NCBI GenBank assembly: GCA_016927755.1
Contig: JAFGLZ010000018.1
Span: 1-53,505 of the forward strand
Direction: 5' to 3'
DNA: 53,505 nucleotides
DNA from: Phycisphaerae bacterium
GTDB taxonomy: Bacteria; Planctomycetota; Phycisphaerae; UBA1845; JAFGLZ01
The notes under the pieces are model-generated. The model did not search any database and was not told the DNA's origin. It saw only the letters and a list, made by a program, of their open reading frames with translations. Of this stretch, positions 9,359 to 18,877 are shown in pieces; the stretch's first letter is position 1; each line of letters starts with the position of its first letter. The position numbers were made by a program, and so were the translations under genes.

Positions 9359-10797
9359 GAGAACGATCTCTCCGCGAGCCGACGGACGTCCCGCGCGAGG
9401 CGGGTCCGTGGCAACGGCGCCCTCTGTTGAGCTCGCCCCAAGATCGACCGCACGTCCAGGACGGTCCGCTTCAAGACATCGTCGTAGCAGCACCGCATGC
9501 AACGGATCATCGGATCCCCGGGCGGCGCGTAGGCCCACTTGCCGCACGCGTAGATTCGGCTGGCCCCCCCGTTTTCGTGCCTTCGCGTCTGAGGGGACCT
9601 CGGGCAGCTCTCGGAGAAGCACGAGATGCCCCTGATCTCGAGCAGTCTGAGGATGCGTCCGAACTTGGCGTCCCAGGTGTGAGGGGACGCCCATGCACGC
9701 CGCTCAGCTCGTCGCGCCGGGTCGTCTTCCGCCAGCGCCCGATCGATGGCGGCGGCAAACGTCACCGCATCCGTCGCCTCGTAACAGAGCCCCCCGCAAC
9801 GACGCAACTCGGGAAACGGTGTGCTTACCACGGGCTTGCCCAGCGAGAGGTACTCCTTCAGCTTGATCGGGTTGCAGTGATGGATCCACTCATTCCGCAG
9901 CCAGGGCATGATGGCCACGTCAAAGGCCGCTCCGTACCGGGCGATCTCGCAATAAGGCTTCTGCGGAACATGCGTCAGATTGCCGTGGGCTCGAAGGCTC
10001 TCGAACTCTCGAGACATCGGACCCACGAGGACGAAGCGATACTCAGGCCGCGATCGAATGATCGCGTCGAGCAGTGCCCGGTCCACGGTGTTGCCGTCCA
10101 GGTTCCCGAAGAAGCCGACGATCGGGCTCGGCAAGTCCCGGACCTCCTCGGGCGGATCGGGAACGGACCCCGCGGCGGCGAACCGGTCAAAATCGACTCC
10201 GTGGTCCACGTACTCTCCCCGTCGATAGAGGTGTCGTGCTCGCTCCACGAGACTGAGGCTGGAGCAGACGACGAGGTCCGCCTGCTGGGCCAAGGCGGCC
10301 TCCATCCGCGCCGCCTGCGTCGCCGACGCGCCCCGCAGCGCCGAATAGCAGTCGCTCAGTTGATAGACGAGCCCCCCTCGCGGGATCTTGTCCAACACGT
10401 CGACCGCGCTCGGACACGCCACCCACACGAGCGGGCGGTGCATCCCCAGCGCCCTCAAGGCCGCCGTGATCTGCAAGCCCAGCGCGCGCGTGAGTGAATG
10501 CCCGAACGCACCGTCAAACACCGGAAGGAAGATCGGACTCAAGACGCCGAATCCCTCCCCGCCTTTCCGGTAATAGCGAGCGACGCTCTTGGCCTTGCGC
10601 GATACCCGTCGCAGAAACATGCGCCCGTCCGACGCGCCCGGTGTCTTCATGCCCAGCGAGTTGACGTACAGGACCGGCCAGTGACGCGCGAACCTCCTCA
10701 TGAACTGCATATCGGCGTGGCCACGGTTGTGGTACCACCAGTCCGAGTCGCCGAAGCAGAGAACGGAGTCGAAGGCCCTGGTCCTGGCTGTAATCAT
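9355..10797 (-). CDS. Glycosyltransferase, GT-B fold
   Basis: A 480-residue protein starting MITARTRAFDSVLCFGDSDW. The middle part has PIVGFFGNLDGNTVDRALLD and the C-terminal donor domain has NPIKLKEYLSLGKPVVSTPF, the GT4/GT1-like end motif. The first part (residues 1-140) has the WYHNRGH and HWPVLYVNSLG strands of this family. The last 90 residues are Cys- and Arg-rich and go past the usual end of the fold; they may be a real extension. ATG 10797 leaves a 37-base gap to the upstream gene. Confidence 0.82.
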   Translation of the reverse strand: MITARTRAFDSVLCFGDSDWWYHNRGHADMQFMRRFARHWPVLYVNSLGMKTPGASDGRMFLRRVSRKAKSVARYYRKGGEGFGVLSPIFLPVFDGAFGHSLTRALGLQITAALRALGMHRPLVWVACPSAVDVLDKIPRGGLVYQLSDCYSALRGASATQAARMEAALAQQADLVVCSSLSLVERARHLYRRGEYVDHGVDFDRFAAAGSVPDPPEEVRDLPSPIVGFFGNLDGNTVDRALLDAIIRSRPEYRFVLVGPMSREFESLRAHGNLTHVPQKPYCEIARYGAAFDVAIMPWLRNEWIHHCNPIKLKEYLSLGKPVVSTPFPELRRCGGLCYEATDAVTFAAAIDRALAEDDPARRAERRAWASPHTWDAKFGRILRLLEIRGISCFSESCPRSPQTRRHENGGASRIYACGKWAYAPPGDPMIRCMRCCYDDVLKRTVLDVRSILGRAQQRAPLPRTRLARDVRRLAERSFS

Positions 10798-10834
10798 CTC
10801 ATCGGCACTCCCGCTGCCGCACTCCGTCGAGCGC

Positions 10835-12118
10835 TCACCCGATTCGCGATCGGATCCAGACGTCCCGCAACGGCCGGCGCGGAGAGGACAGTCGCGGCGC
10901 CAACCGGTTGACCCATATCCGGCGATAGAGCAGATCGAGAAGCCGCGCGTTGGCACGCGCCTGTCCGACGCGCAGGCGGCACGCCAGACCGCGATGAATC
11001 ATCGAAACGGCTTGGAGGCATCCCAGCGCCCCGCCCAGGCGGCGTTTGTATTCGTATTCGCCCCGCAGGGCGTCCATCCGACCGGCTCCCCGCTCGATGG
11101 CCGCCCGCACGACGGCGCAATGGACCAAGCGTCCCGGACTGTGGCACTCCCACTGGGGATCGAGCGTCCGTGAGGCCAGGATGGCATGAACGCGCTCGGC
11201 GAAGTGATAGTTGTACTGATAACCGATGCACTCGCCGTCGACGCTCAGACGCAGCAGCATCAGTCGCCCGTGCCGGGCCTGCCTGGCGGCCATCTCCCGA
11301 TGGTACGCCTCCGCCCCGGGCCAGTCCGCGAAGTGACCGAGCTGCCCGACCGCCCGCCACTGGGCCTGATGCTGCCCGACGAACTCCTCGAAGGCCGCAT
11401 CCAGATCGTCAGGCCCGACGACCACGGCATCGAGACGATGCGCTTTCTCGAGCCGCCGCTCCCGCTTGTGAATGTTCTGTCGCTCGTTTCGCGACAGCCC
11501 GCTCAGGTAGCCGGCGTAGGTTCTCGGCAACTCGAAGACCCCGTGCGGACCCGCATCGGTGACCTCGACCGTTCTGCCGACGGCGGGACATGCCTTGGCG
11601 GCCTCGGCGAGCCCCGAGCGGTGGGCGTAGTAGCATGGAAGCGGACCCAGGTGGATCAGGTCCCAGCCCATGTGCCGATCCATGTAAGCGATCAGGGACC
11701 GGACCACATCGCCCAGGCGATCCGGGCGGACAATCGGCGTACACGTCGTGACGGAATGGTCGCAGCCCACCAGACGCACGGCTCGAATCGACATCGGACC
11801 GAGCGGCAATCGTTCCGTGAACAGAGGCACCGCGCCCACGAGCTCGTCGCCATCGTGGAACAGGTGGATGTGGAGGCGTCGGCCGTATCCGTAGTGCCGC
11901 CACCAGACGGCACACCAGTCATAGGTGCCGTAGACGTCGCCTGAGACGTTCGCGACAAGCCCGTCCCACGCGGATTGCAGATGCCGCAGCTCCTCGAAGC
12001 CGGCGCGGACCGAGTGTCGTAGCGTCCCCGGCTTCTCTCCATCGGAAGGACTCGTTCCCTGCAGTTCCCCCTTGGGCGCCGAGGCCGTCACCTCCACCAG
12101 CTCGTGGGCAACCGCCAT
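10835..12118 (-). CDS. BioF2-like GNAT acyltransferase (CelD/FemAB-related), copy 2
   Basis: A 427-residue protein of the Acetyltransf_6/BioF2-like family. Around residues 38-60 it has the SAWDGLVANVSGDVYGTYDW stretch, then WWRHYGYG and ELVGAVPLF, and later the acyl-CoA-type site WRAVGQLGHFADWPGAEAYH and YEYKRRLGG. It is clearly a paralogue of the gene directly upstream, which has the parallel WRRAGQLGHFGDWPGVAAFH. Start ATG 12118 overlaps the preceding stop by one base (TGATG). The family adds acyl or aminoacyl groups to sugars or peptides. The substrate here is unknown, but polymer modification fits the operon. Confidence 0.78.
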   Translation of the reverse strand: MAVAHELVEVTASAPKGELQGTSPSDGEKPGTLRHSVRAGFEELRHLQSAWDGLVANVSGDVYGTYDWCAVWWRHYGYGRRLHIHLFHDGDELVGAVPLFTERLPLGPMSIRAVRLVGCDHSVTTCTPIVRPDRLGDVVRSLIAYMDRHMGWDLIHLGPLPCYYAHRSGLAEAAKACPAVGRTVEVTDAGPHGVFELPRTYAGYLSGLSRNERQNIHKRERRLEKAHRLDAVVVGPDDLDAAFEEFVGQHQAQWRAVGQLGHFADWPGAEAYHREMAARQARHGRLMLLRLSVDGECIGYQYNYHFAERVHAILASRTLDPQWECHSPGRLVHCAVVRAAIERGAGRMDALRGEYEYKRRLGGALGCLQAVSMIHRGLACRLRVGQARANARLLDLLYRRIWVNRLAPRLSSPRRPLRDVWIRSRIG

Positions 12119-13434
12119 CACGAATGCTCCGATTCGGCTTCGGACCGGCGGCCACGCCTTGCGGCCACGAGGAATCGGCATCGAATGTATCGCCGCCAGA
12201 GGCTGCCTTCCCCGAGCTGGAGACCCCTGCCGCGAAGCCTCGGGGCGAGGCGCCAGTACCAGATCCGGTAGTAGACGAGATCCGCGAGCCAGGTCGCCGC
12301 ATGGAAGGCTCTCGCGCGGAGACGGCTGGCGGGTCGCGGCGCCGTCACCCCGATCGACTGAATGCCCAGGCGTCGCGCGCCGAGACGCCGCTTGTAGTCG
12401 TAGAACCCCTGAAGCGCGTCGATCTCGCTGACCCCTCGTCGCATGCACGCCCGGAGCAGGGCGCAGAATCCGACGCGACTCGTGACGTCGGAGCGACGGC
12501 CGCCGATGAGCCACGTCGCGCGGCATCCCAGACACCCGCCGTATTCGACCGCCTGGAGCTTGCCGTCCACGTGGACTGATATGAGCAACAGCCGACGACG
12601 CGCCAACAGCGTTTCCGCGATCTCTCGATGAAAAGCGGCCACCCCGGGCCAATCACCGAAGTGTCCGAGCTGCCCGGCGCGCCGCCACTGGTCCTGGTGC
12701 ATGGCAACGAGGTCGGCGAAGCCGCGATCCAGGCTGTCGACGTCGACCGGCTCGTCACGGGTGACGCGTCCCGCCTGCCGCAACCGACGCTCATCATGTC
12801 GAACGTTTCGTCGCTCTTTCAGGCTCAAGGTCGCCAGATACCGCTCGAAGTCCTCAGGGACGTCGAAGGCCATCTGGGGGTAGTCGTCCTTGCTCCAGGA
12901 CACCGACTCCGTGCCGAGAAGAAGGGCGAACACCTCGGCCAGGCTCTCCGCGTCGCTGAAGCACCCCGGTAACTCGGCCAGGTGGATCAGGTCCCACCGG
13001 CCCGTCTCGCCCAGCGCGGAGATCAGCGCCGCAACGGCGCGACTCATCCAATCGCGAGCAATCGCGATCACGCACGTCGTCGTGCAATGATCGCATCCCA
13101 CGATTCGAACGACGCGGAGCGACAACGGCCCCCAGCGCAGCGTCTCCCTGAACAGCGGAATGACGCCCACGAGTTGCTCGTCGGCCCACGCAAGATAAAT
13201 CTCGAGTCGCCGGCGACTTCCGAAGTGTCCCCACCATACGCGGCACCAGTCGAAGGACGAGCAGAGATTCCCGCCGCACTGCTCGACGAGTCCGTCCCAC
13301 GCCTCGCGGAACTCCTCCAGCGCTTCGAAGCCGTCGTACCGCCTGAGCTCGAACGCTCGATCAGGCGCTTCGGCAACGAACGCCTCCACACCCGCCGGGC
13401 GTGTCGGCTGCTCAATGGTGGCGTGAGAGATCAT
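12118..13434 (-). CDS. BioF2-like GNAT acyltransferase (CelD/FemAB-related), copy 1
   Basis: A 438-residue paralogue of the next gene, from a tandem duplication. Shared blocks are FREAWDGLVEQ, SSFDWCRVWWGHFG, QLVGVIPLF, VGCDHCTTTC and FYDYKRRLGARRLG. ATG 13434 (MISHATIEQPTRP) follows the phosphodiesterase-fold gene after 11 bases. The long in-frame extension to 13875 lies inside that gene and is a shadow. Two N-acyltransferase-like proteins plus a FemAB-like one in the same operon suggest amino-sugar acylation or amino-acid addition as a recurring decoration. Confidence 0.78.
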   Translation of the reverse strand: MISHATIEQPTRPAGVEAFVAEAPDRAFELRRYDGFEALEEFREAWDGLVEQCGGNLCSSFDWCRVWWGHFGSRRRLEIYLAWADEQLVGVIPLFRETLRWGPLSLRVVRIVGCDHCTTTCVIAIARDWMSRAVAALISALGETGRWDLIHLAELPGCFSDAESLAEVFALLLGTESVSWSKDDYPQMAFDVPEDFERYLATLSLKERRNVRHDERRLRQAGRVTRDEPVDVDSLDRGFADLVAMHQDQWRRAGQLGHFGDWPGVAAFHREIAETLLARRRLLLISVHVDGKLQAVEYGGCLGCRATWLIGGRRSDVTSRVGFCALLRACMRRGVSEIDALQGFYDYKRRLGARRLGIQSIGVTAPRPASRLRARAFHAATWLADLVYYRIWYWRLAPRLRGRGLQLGEGSLWRRYIRCRFLVAARRGRRSEAESEHS

Positions 13435-13445
13435 CGGGTTCGATG

Positions 13446-15098
13446 CTACAGGTATCCCAGGTCCTCGAGCCGGCTCGCGACTTGTCGCTCCTCCTCGATC
13501 GAGTAGGCGGCGCCGCCTGCCGTCACGGGAGGCGCGCTCGATTCGTGTGCCACGAGCGGTCTTCGCTCGAGGAGGGAGGGCTGCAGGGCCTCCAATAGCA
13601 CCCGGCCTTCCAGATAGCTGGGGATCGATTGATTCATGAGGTACAAGACGGTCGGCGCGACGTCGATAATCGACGCGTCCAGGTCGCGGACCGCGCGGAA
13701 GGCCGGGCCGCCGCCGATCAACACGCCCTCGGGGCGGTGGTAGCCGGAGACGTCCCACCCCGCCGGCAGATCCCGGAGGAATCGGTCGCGCATCAACGAC
13801 GCCGGCCAGATCGAATCCGAGGCCATGTATCCCGGCGCGAGCTCGTAGATCACGTCCGGCGCGTGACGGACGCACGGGCCCGAGAGAATCTCCTCGCGCC
13901 GCCAGACGTTCTCAAAGACGCGTCTGCCGCTTTGGGGATCCGTCGCCTTCGTCAGCACATCGATAACGGCCTGCCTGACCGCTTCGTATTCGTGGCCCGG
14001 CTTGACGACGCCATGCGGGCTTCGTCCTTCAAGGTTCACGTAGATCGCGTGCTCGAGCTGCGGTCCGGCGAACGCCCGAGAACGGTCGTAGCGGATCAGA
14101 GGCGAACGGAACGGGTCCTGCCGATGCCAGGGCTCGCGCTGCTCCAGCCCCAGCCACGCCCTGAGCCGGCCGGGCATCTCGCTTCTGCGCGCGACGGCCT
14201 CACCGAACGCCTTGGCTTCATGGATGGCTAGCAGCCCGTGGCATGCCAACAGATTGTTGACGTACACCCAACGAGACACGGCGTCGAAGCCGTGGTCACT
14301 CACGATCATGGTGTTGGCGTCGTCGCCGAAGCGTCGCAGCAGGCGAGCCAGGAACTCGTCGAGCGCGGCGAACCCCTCGCAAAGGAGTTCTCGTACGGCA
14401 CGATTCTCCGGGCGACGGGACGCCTCACAGCGAGGATCCAACAGATGATAGAAGAGGTGCTGGACTCGATCCGGATACTCGAAAACCAGGAAGCAGAAGT
14501 CCGGATTGAACAGATCGAGCAGCAACTCGAACTCTTCGTTGCGGAGCCGCATCAACTCGTTGATTCTCCGGATGTGTGATCGCCGGGCCTTCGGACCCGA
14601 AGGACGATGATGAAGGACCGCCCAATTCAGGGCCAGGTCGCCGAACCGATTGACCAGGACCTGCCTCAGGTCGGCCGGCCACATGACGCGCGGCGAGTCG
14701 TCCGGCGAGACGAACCCGGTCATCATGACGCCGTTGACGGGCCCCGCGGGGAACGTGATTGGAACGTTCAGCACGCTGACGCGCTTGCCCGCCTTCCCGA
14801 GCAGATCCCAGAGCTTCGGCGCGGCCACGTCGCTCCCTGCCGCGGTGCGAACGTGACCGGTCTCCGGGCAACGATAGGCGAAGCTGAAGACGCCGTGTCG
14901 GCCCGAGCCTACGCCCGTGAACATCGTCGGCCAGGCCGGACACGTCACGGGAGGGTGCGTGGACCGCAAGACCCCCGAGGCCCCGGCCTCGACCATCCGC
15001 GCGAGCGTCGGCATGACGCCGGCGTCGATGAGCGGTTGAAGGATTCGGAACGTCGCGCCGTCCCACCCGACGAGAATCACCTTGCTCGCGCCCGTCAT
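13446..15098 (-). CDS. Type I phosphodiesterase/nucleotide pyrophosphatase-fold protein
   Basis: A 550-residue alkaline-phosphatase-superfamily protein. The N-terminus has VILVGWDGATF (first metal Asp), then PPVTCPAWPTMFTG with the nucleophile Thr region, and IVSDHGFDAVSRW (second metal site). Near the end, IIDVAPTVLYLM and PSYLEGRVLLEAL are the usual family ending. No signal peptide is seen, so it seems cytoplasmic or at the inner membrane face. Such proteins occur in exopolysaccharide loci, but their substrate is not known to me. It could transfer or remove phospho-groups such as phosphoglycerol. Confidence 0.82.
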   Translation of the reverse strand: MTGASKVILVGWDGATFRILQPLIDAGVMPTLARMVEAGASGVLRSTHPPVTCPAWPTMFTGVGSGRHGVFSFAYRCPETGHVRTAAGSDVAAPKLWDLLGKAGKRVSVLNVPITFPAGPVNGVMMTGFVSPDDSPRVMWPADLRQVLVNRFGDLALNWAVLHHRPSGPKARRSHIRRINELMRLRNEEFELLLDLFNPDFCFLVFEYPDRVQHLFYHLLDPRCEASRRPENRAVRELLCEGFAALDEFLARLLRRFGDDANTMIVSDHGFDAVSRWVYVNNLLACHGLLAIHEAKAFGEAVARRSEMPGRLRAWLGLEQREPWHRQDPFRSPLIRYDRSRAFAGPQLEHAIYVNLEGRSPHGVVKPGHEYEAVRQAVIDVLTKATDPQSGRRVFENVWRREEILSGPCVRHAPDVIYELAPGYMASDSIWPASLMRDRFLRDLPAGWDVSGYHRPEGVLIGGGPAFRAVRDLDASIIDVAPTVLYLMNQSIPSYLEGRVLLEALQPSLLERRPLVAHESSAPPVTAGGAAYSIEEERQVASRLEDLGYL

Positions 15099-15137
15099 GG
15101 CTCTGATACCACCCTCATCGTCCGCCGACGCATCGCG

Positions 15138-16184
15138 TCACGAGCGCGCCCTGGCAAGCGCCCACACCCGATACGCCCTTTCCGCCAGCGCCGCAACGTG
15201 AGTGGATGCGCGCCCCGGCGTCACTCGAAAGCGTCCGACCATCGCGCATTCCCTCCCGCTAAGGCCCGCCTTGAAGTGGTAGACACCCGGGTTTCTGTCC
15301 GGATCGACGCCGCCCAGATCGTACCATCGCGCCCCGCGTTCCTTCGCCCGCCGAACCGCCTCCCATTGCAGAAGGTATGAGGCCTTGCTCCGCCGACCCG
15401 TCTCGTCCGAGGCTCCCAAGAGATAGACGCACGTATCGCCGAGAGCGCTCGACACGTGCCCGGCGACCGCGCGCCCATCGACGGTGGCCAACAGGATCCG
15501 CGGCCTTTCCGACGGCGGAAGCGTCCGCAGCATCGCGCGGAAGGACCCCACCTCGACGCCCGTCTCGAATCGCTTTCGAGACCACATACTCGCATACAGT
15601 CGCTCGAAGTCGGCCATCATAGGATCATCCGACCCGCATCGGACGGATAGGCCTTGCCGCTCGGACTGATTCAGGCAGTTGCGCCATTTCTGCGCCAGCC
15701 CTCGACGGAGATCCTCGATCGCCGGGGCAAGATCCAACACGATCGTCCGCTCGCCCGGCTCGAAGGCGTCGGGCGCGAAGCCCGCATCCGACAGCGCGTC
15801 CAGAACGGTTCGGTCCGCGAGGAAATCGTACAGGTTGGGAATCACGCGAAGCGTCAGACCTCGCCGCGCGACGTACGTCTCGCGGAGTGCGTCGAGAATC
15901 TCGCGAAGCTGTTCCGGCGCGCTGCCGGGACGGCGCCACACCGGACCTCGAAGGACGTGGGCCACCCCGGCATGCGTCAGCGGAACCCGCTTGATCCTCA
16001 CCTGCGCCATCCCCACGGGCTCGCGGCCGCGCAGCAGGACAAGCCGGCTGACCTCGGCGCTCATCTCCGCGGCTCGAGACACGCCGTACTGCCACGTCTG
16101 ATACAGGCCGTAGTCGGCGAACCGCGAGCCCCAGATCCGCCACTGTTCCGGCGTTACGGAATCAACGAGGATTTCGGTCTGCAT
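15138..16184 (-). CDS. FemAB-like aminoacyl/GNAT transferase
   Basis: A 348-residue protein of the lipid II:glycine glycyltransferase (FemX/FemAB) type with two GNAT-like halves. The diagnostic end block is YDLGGVDPDRNPGVYHFKAG, and the middle holds RNCLNQSERQGLSV and GRAVAGHVSSALGD. FemAB enzymes add amino acids from aminoacyl-tRNA to muropeptides. Homologues in exopolysaccharide/exosortase loci are annotated as FemAB-related without known substrate. It is 7 bases from the next gene and 39 from the previous one. Confidence 0.82.
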   Translation of the reverse strand: MQTEILVDSVTPEQWRIWGSRFADYGLYQTWQYGVSRAAEMSAEVSRLVLLRGREPVGMAQVRIKRVPLTHAGVAHVLRGPVWRRPGSAPEQLREILDALRETYVARRGLTLRVIPNLYDFLADRTVLDALSDAGFAPDAFEPGERTIVLDLAPAIEDLRRGLAQKWRNCLNQSERQGLSVRCGSDDPMMADFERLYASMWSRKRFETGVEVGSFRAMLRTLPPSERPRILLATVDGRAVAGHVSSALGDTCVYLLGASDETGRRSKASYLLQWEAVRRAKERGARWYDLGGVDPDRNPGVYHFKAGLSGRECAMVGRFRVTPGRASTHVAALAERAYRVWALARARS

Positions 16185-16191
16185 CGAATAC

Positions 16192-17025
16192 TCACGCGCG
16201 CCAGTGATTTCGGAGACCGGCGAGTGTGCGCTTCAACTTCCTCACGTGTCGAACCCAGCAGTACGCGCCGCTGGCCTTGAGTCGAAACTCCAGCATCGAT
16301 TCGTCCGGCGTAACCTTGAACCGTCCGATCCTGGCGGCGCCTTCGTCCGACGGAGTGAGATCCGGATCGCATGTCAGAATCGTGCCGTAGCCGGCGGCCC
16401 TCGCCTCCCGAAGGACATCCGCGTTGTACTCCCCGTATGGCACGCTCAGGGCGTCGACCTTCGAGCCCAGCAGCGTCTCCAAGTCCCGCTTGGACTGGCG
16501 CAGCTCGCGTCGGACTTGTCGTCCCGGGAGCGTCGGTAGGCGCCGATGACTCACCGTATGCGAGCCGATCTGGATCCGGTCGCGCGGCAGCGTCAGGATC
16601 TGCTCAGCCGTCATGAGCGGTTCGGTGGCATCAGGGTCCTCCGGAGGTATCGGCCAGGAAGGTCTGCGGCCGAGGTTGCCCGACACGACGAACACGCTCG
16701 CGGGCAGGTCGAGCTCGGACAGGATCGGAACGGCGTTCCGACGGATGCTGTCCAGGCCGTCGTCGAAGGTCAGACATGTACGAACGCCCTTGACGCTCGA
16801 CGTGGCGAGATCCGAGAGCGGCACGACCCTCGCGCGCGATCTGAGCAGGCCCATCTGCTGCCGGAAGCGAGGGCGTTGGTCCTCCGTGATTCCGTGGTAG
16901 TAGAGCACGACGCAGCGAGACCTCGGCTCCCGACCGGCGCTCGCCCGCAGCCGATCGCCGATTCGGCACCCCACCCAGTAGACGATGCTGATGACGGCCT
17001 TCAGAACCCGTTTGGCTCGCCCCAT
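16192..17025 (-). CDS. Polysaccharide deacetylase (NodB domain, CE4)
   Basis: A 277-residue CE4 esterase-like protein. Motif 1 is LTFDDGLDS (catalytic base and metal Asp). Motif 2 is IGSHTVSHRRLP (metal-binding His pair). VPYGEYNADVLREARAAGY follows as the later motif. An N-terminal hydrophobic stretch (VLKAVISIVYWVGCRIGD) may anchor it. It would remove N-acetyl groups from the polymer or an intermediate. ATG 17025 is taken as start; GTG 17040 is possible. This is the second deacetylase-fold protein of the operon. Confidence 0.85.
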   Translation of the reverse strand: MGRAKRVLKAVISIVYWVGCRIGDRLRASAGREPRSRCVVLYYHGITEDQRPRFRQQMGLLRSRARVVPLSDLATSSVKGVRTCLTFDDGLDSIRRNAVPILSELDLPASVFVVSGNLGRRPSWPIPPEDPDATEPLMTAEQILTLPRDRIQIGSHTVSHRRLPTLPGRQVRRELRQSKRDLETLLGSKVDALSVPYGEYNADVLREARAAGYGTILTCDPDLTPSDEGAARIGRFKVTPDESMLEFRLKASGAYCWVRHVRKLKRTLAGLRNHWRA

Positions 17026-17060
17026 CACCGCGTCCGTCACCCCTCTCCGTCGACCCGGTC

Positions 17061-18002
17061 CTACGTGGAACCGGGCAGGCTGCCCAAGAGATGAAACCTG
17101 AGGGCGGCGGCCGAGAGCTCCCACTGCCGACGAGCCGCCTGGCCCCCCAAGATCCGGCGCAGCGCCAGCACGGGCAGCCGCAGCAGAGACCCCGTTAGAA
17201 ACATCAGATTCGCCGTCGCGCGGACCATCCGTCCCGACCGCTTCTCCAGGAACAGGAGCAGACTCCGTCGCTCCAGGACGTGCATCCCCGTGGACGACTG
17301 AGAGGAGCTCCCGCGATGGACGTGAACGATAGTCGCGTCGGGCGTGTACATCACCTTCCAGCCGCTCCGACGAAACCGCCAGCACCAGTCCGTGTCCTCG
17401 GAGTACATGAAGTAGGACTCGCTCATGGGCCCGACGTCCTCGATCGCCTCTCGGCGGACGAGCATGAAGCACCCCGCGACGGCATCCACTTCCCTCGGGG
17501 TGTCGTAATCCCACCACGTCAGCCGCTGCCGGCCGAAGAATCGGCTCCGAGGAAACCTGCGAGCCAGCCGACTCATCGACAACAGCAGATTGAGCAGACT
17601 GGGAAACTGGAAGCAGTTGTGCTGAAGTTGGCCGCTCGGCAGAAACGTCCGGCAACCCACGACGGCGGTGTCGGGATGTTCGTCCGAAAAGACCACCGCC
17701 CGCGCGATCGCCTCGTCGAGAACGGTCGTATCGGAGTTCAGTAGGAGCACATATCTCCCCCCGGCCACGGCGATACCCTGGTTGTTGGCGGCGGCGAAGC
17801 CGCGATTCTCATCGTTGCGGATCAGGCGGACGCGGGGGAATTCTTGGGACACCATGTCGGGCGAGCCGTCCCGCGAGCCATTGTCCACGACGATCACCTC
17901 GAACCGGACCGGACCTGCCCGATCGAAGACAGACGCAAGGCACTCCCGCAACAGAGCTCGAGTGTTCCAACTGACCACGATGACGGAGACATCCTGGCTC
18001 AT
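17061..18002 (-). CDS. GT2 family glycosyltransferase
   Basis: A 313-residue GT-A glycosyltransferase. VSVIVVSWNTRALLRECLAS opens the Rossmann part, VIVVDNGSRDGS holds the first acidic site, LLLNSDTTV the DXD-like site, and SESYFMYSEDTDWCWRFR the acceptor-side ED motif typical of rhamnosyltransferase-like GT2 enzymes. Start ATG 18002 forms an ATGA overlap with the stop of the EpsI gene. Two hydrophobic stretches near the C-terminus may bind the membrane. Confidence 0.9.
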   Translation of the reverse strand: MSQDVSVIVVSWNTRALLRECLASVFDRAGPVRFEVIVVDNGSRDGSPDMVSQEFPRVRLIRNDENRGFAAANNQGIAVAGGRYVLLLNSDTTVLDEAIARAVVFSDEHPDTAVVGCRTFLPSGQLQHNCFQFPSLLNLLLSMSRLARRFPRSRFFGRQRLTWWDYDTPREVDAVAGCFMLVRREAIEDVGPMSESYFMYSEDTDWCWRFRRSGWKVMYTPDATIVHVHRGSSSQSSTGMHVLERRSLLLFLEKRSGRMVRATANLMFLTGSLLRLPVLALRRILGGQAARRQWELSAAALRFHLLGSLPGST

Positions 18003-18847
18003 CCGGCAGTCCCCTGCATCGCCCCCACTTGCCGCGGTGAGTCTCTCTCGTCCGAGTCTTTCTCCCCTGGCCTGACCTGAGCGGACCTGACCTCGCCGGA
18101 ATCGGCGTTCTGGCGGGGCAGCAGACGGTCGATCTCCGGGGCCAAGAGGCAAACGAAATCTCGGACCTGCTCTTCGGCCCGTGAGCGATTCGAACGGTCC
18201 GTGAACGTCCTGCCGACCTGGATCTGCGCCACGTACCGCATCGGCCCGATCGACGCCCTCGCGACTCGCCATCGCGGACCCCAGAACTCGGTCCAATCGT
18301 TCGTGGTCCGCCCGTCCAGGACGTAGTAGTTGACGACCACCAGGCCCTGGTAGACCGGCTGGTACTGGGCGAACTCGTGGACGAGACAGGGCAATCGACG
18401 ATCGCCCTCGAGCGCCGCCTCGGTCGTTTGCGTGGTCATATGCGTCCAGCCGTTGGCCGGGTAACACTCTCGCGGACGGTGACCCAACATGTGCGATGGC
18501 GTCATCGTGAACGCAAGATACACGTAGACGAACTGGCCGGAGTTTTCATGGACGTAGCGACGGTGAAGGTACGCGTCGTTCCGGGCCGTTTGGAGGACCC
18601 GGCGGTCCATGGGCAGGTCCGCGCCGATCCATGGCCCCAGTTTGAGGGGTACCGAAGAGAAGGACGGCGTCGCTTCCGATCGAACAGCCAGCGGGGCGTC
18701 CCAGACGCTGTGCATCCATCGGGCCAGGACTCCGGCACCGATGATCGGCGCGACCGCCAGCGATCCCACGACGCACGCCCTCGGAAGGCTTGAATGCCCC
18801 GATCCGGCGAGGTCTGCCCGCCGTCGTCGTCGACGCCGGTCGTTCAT
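17999..18847 (-). CDS. EpsI-type exosortase-associated protein
   Basis: A 282-residue protein with one N-terminal membrane segment (residues about 22-42) and a periplasmic EpsI (DUF3485) domain. Typical features are KLGPWIGADLPMDRRVLQTA, the VYVYLAF strand, and HRPRECYPANGWTHM with the conserved Cys. EpsI proteins act with exosortases in exopolysaccharide and PEP-CTERM-type export, often as a second domain of the exosortase itself. No exosortase gene is visible in this window; it may lie beyond position 1. The C-terminal 40 residues are charged and variable. Confidence 0.82.
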   Translation of the reverse strand: MNDRRRRRRRADLAGSGHSSLPRACVVGSLAVAPIIGAGVLARWMHSVWDAPLAVRSEATPSFSSVPLKLGPWIGADLPMDRRVLQTARNDAYLHRRYVHENSGQFVYVYLAFTMTPSHMLGHRPRECYPANGWTHMTTQTTEAALEGDRRLPCLVHEFAQYQPVYQGLVVVNYYVLDGRTTNDWTEFWGPRWRVARASIGPMRYVAQIQVGRTFTDRSNRSRAEEQVRDFVCLLAPEIDRLLPRQNADSGEVRSAQVRPGEKDSDERDSPRQVGAMQGTAG

Positions 18848-18877
18848 GTGGCCGGTCCCCTGTTCGGTGAACGTTTG

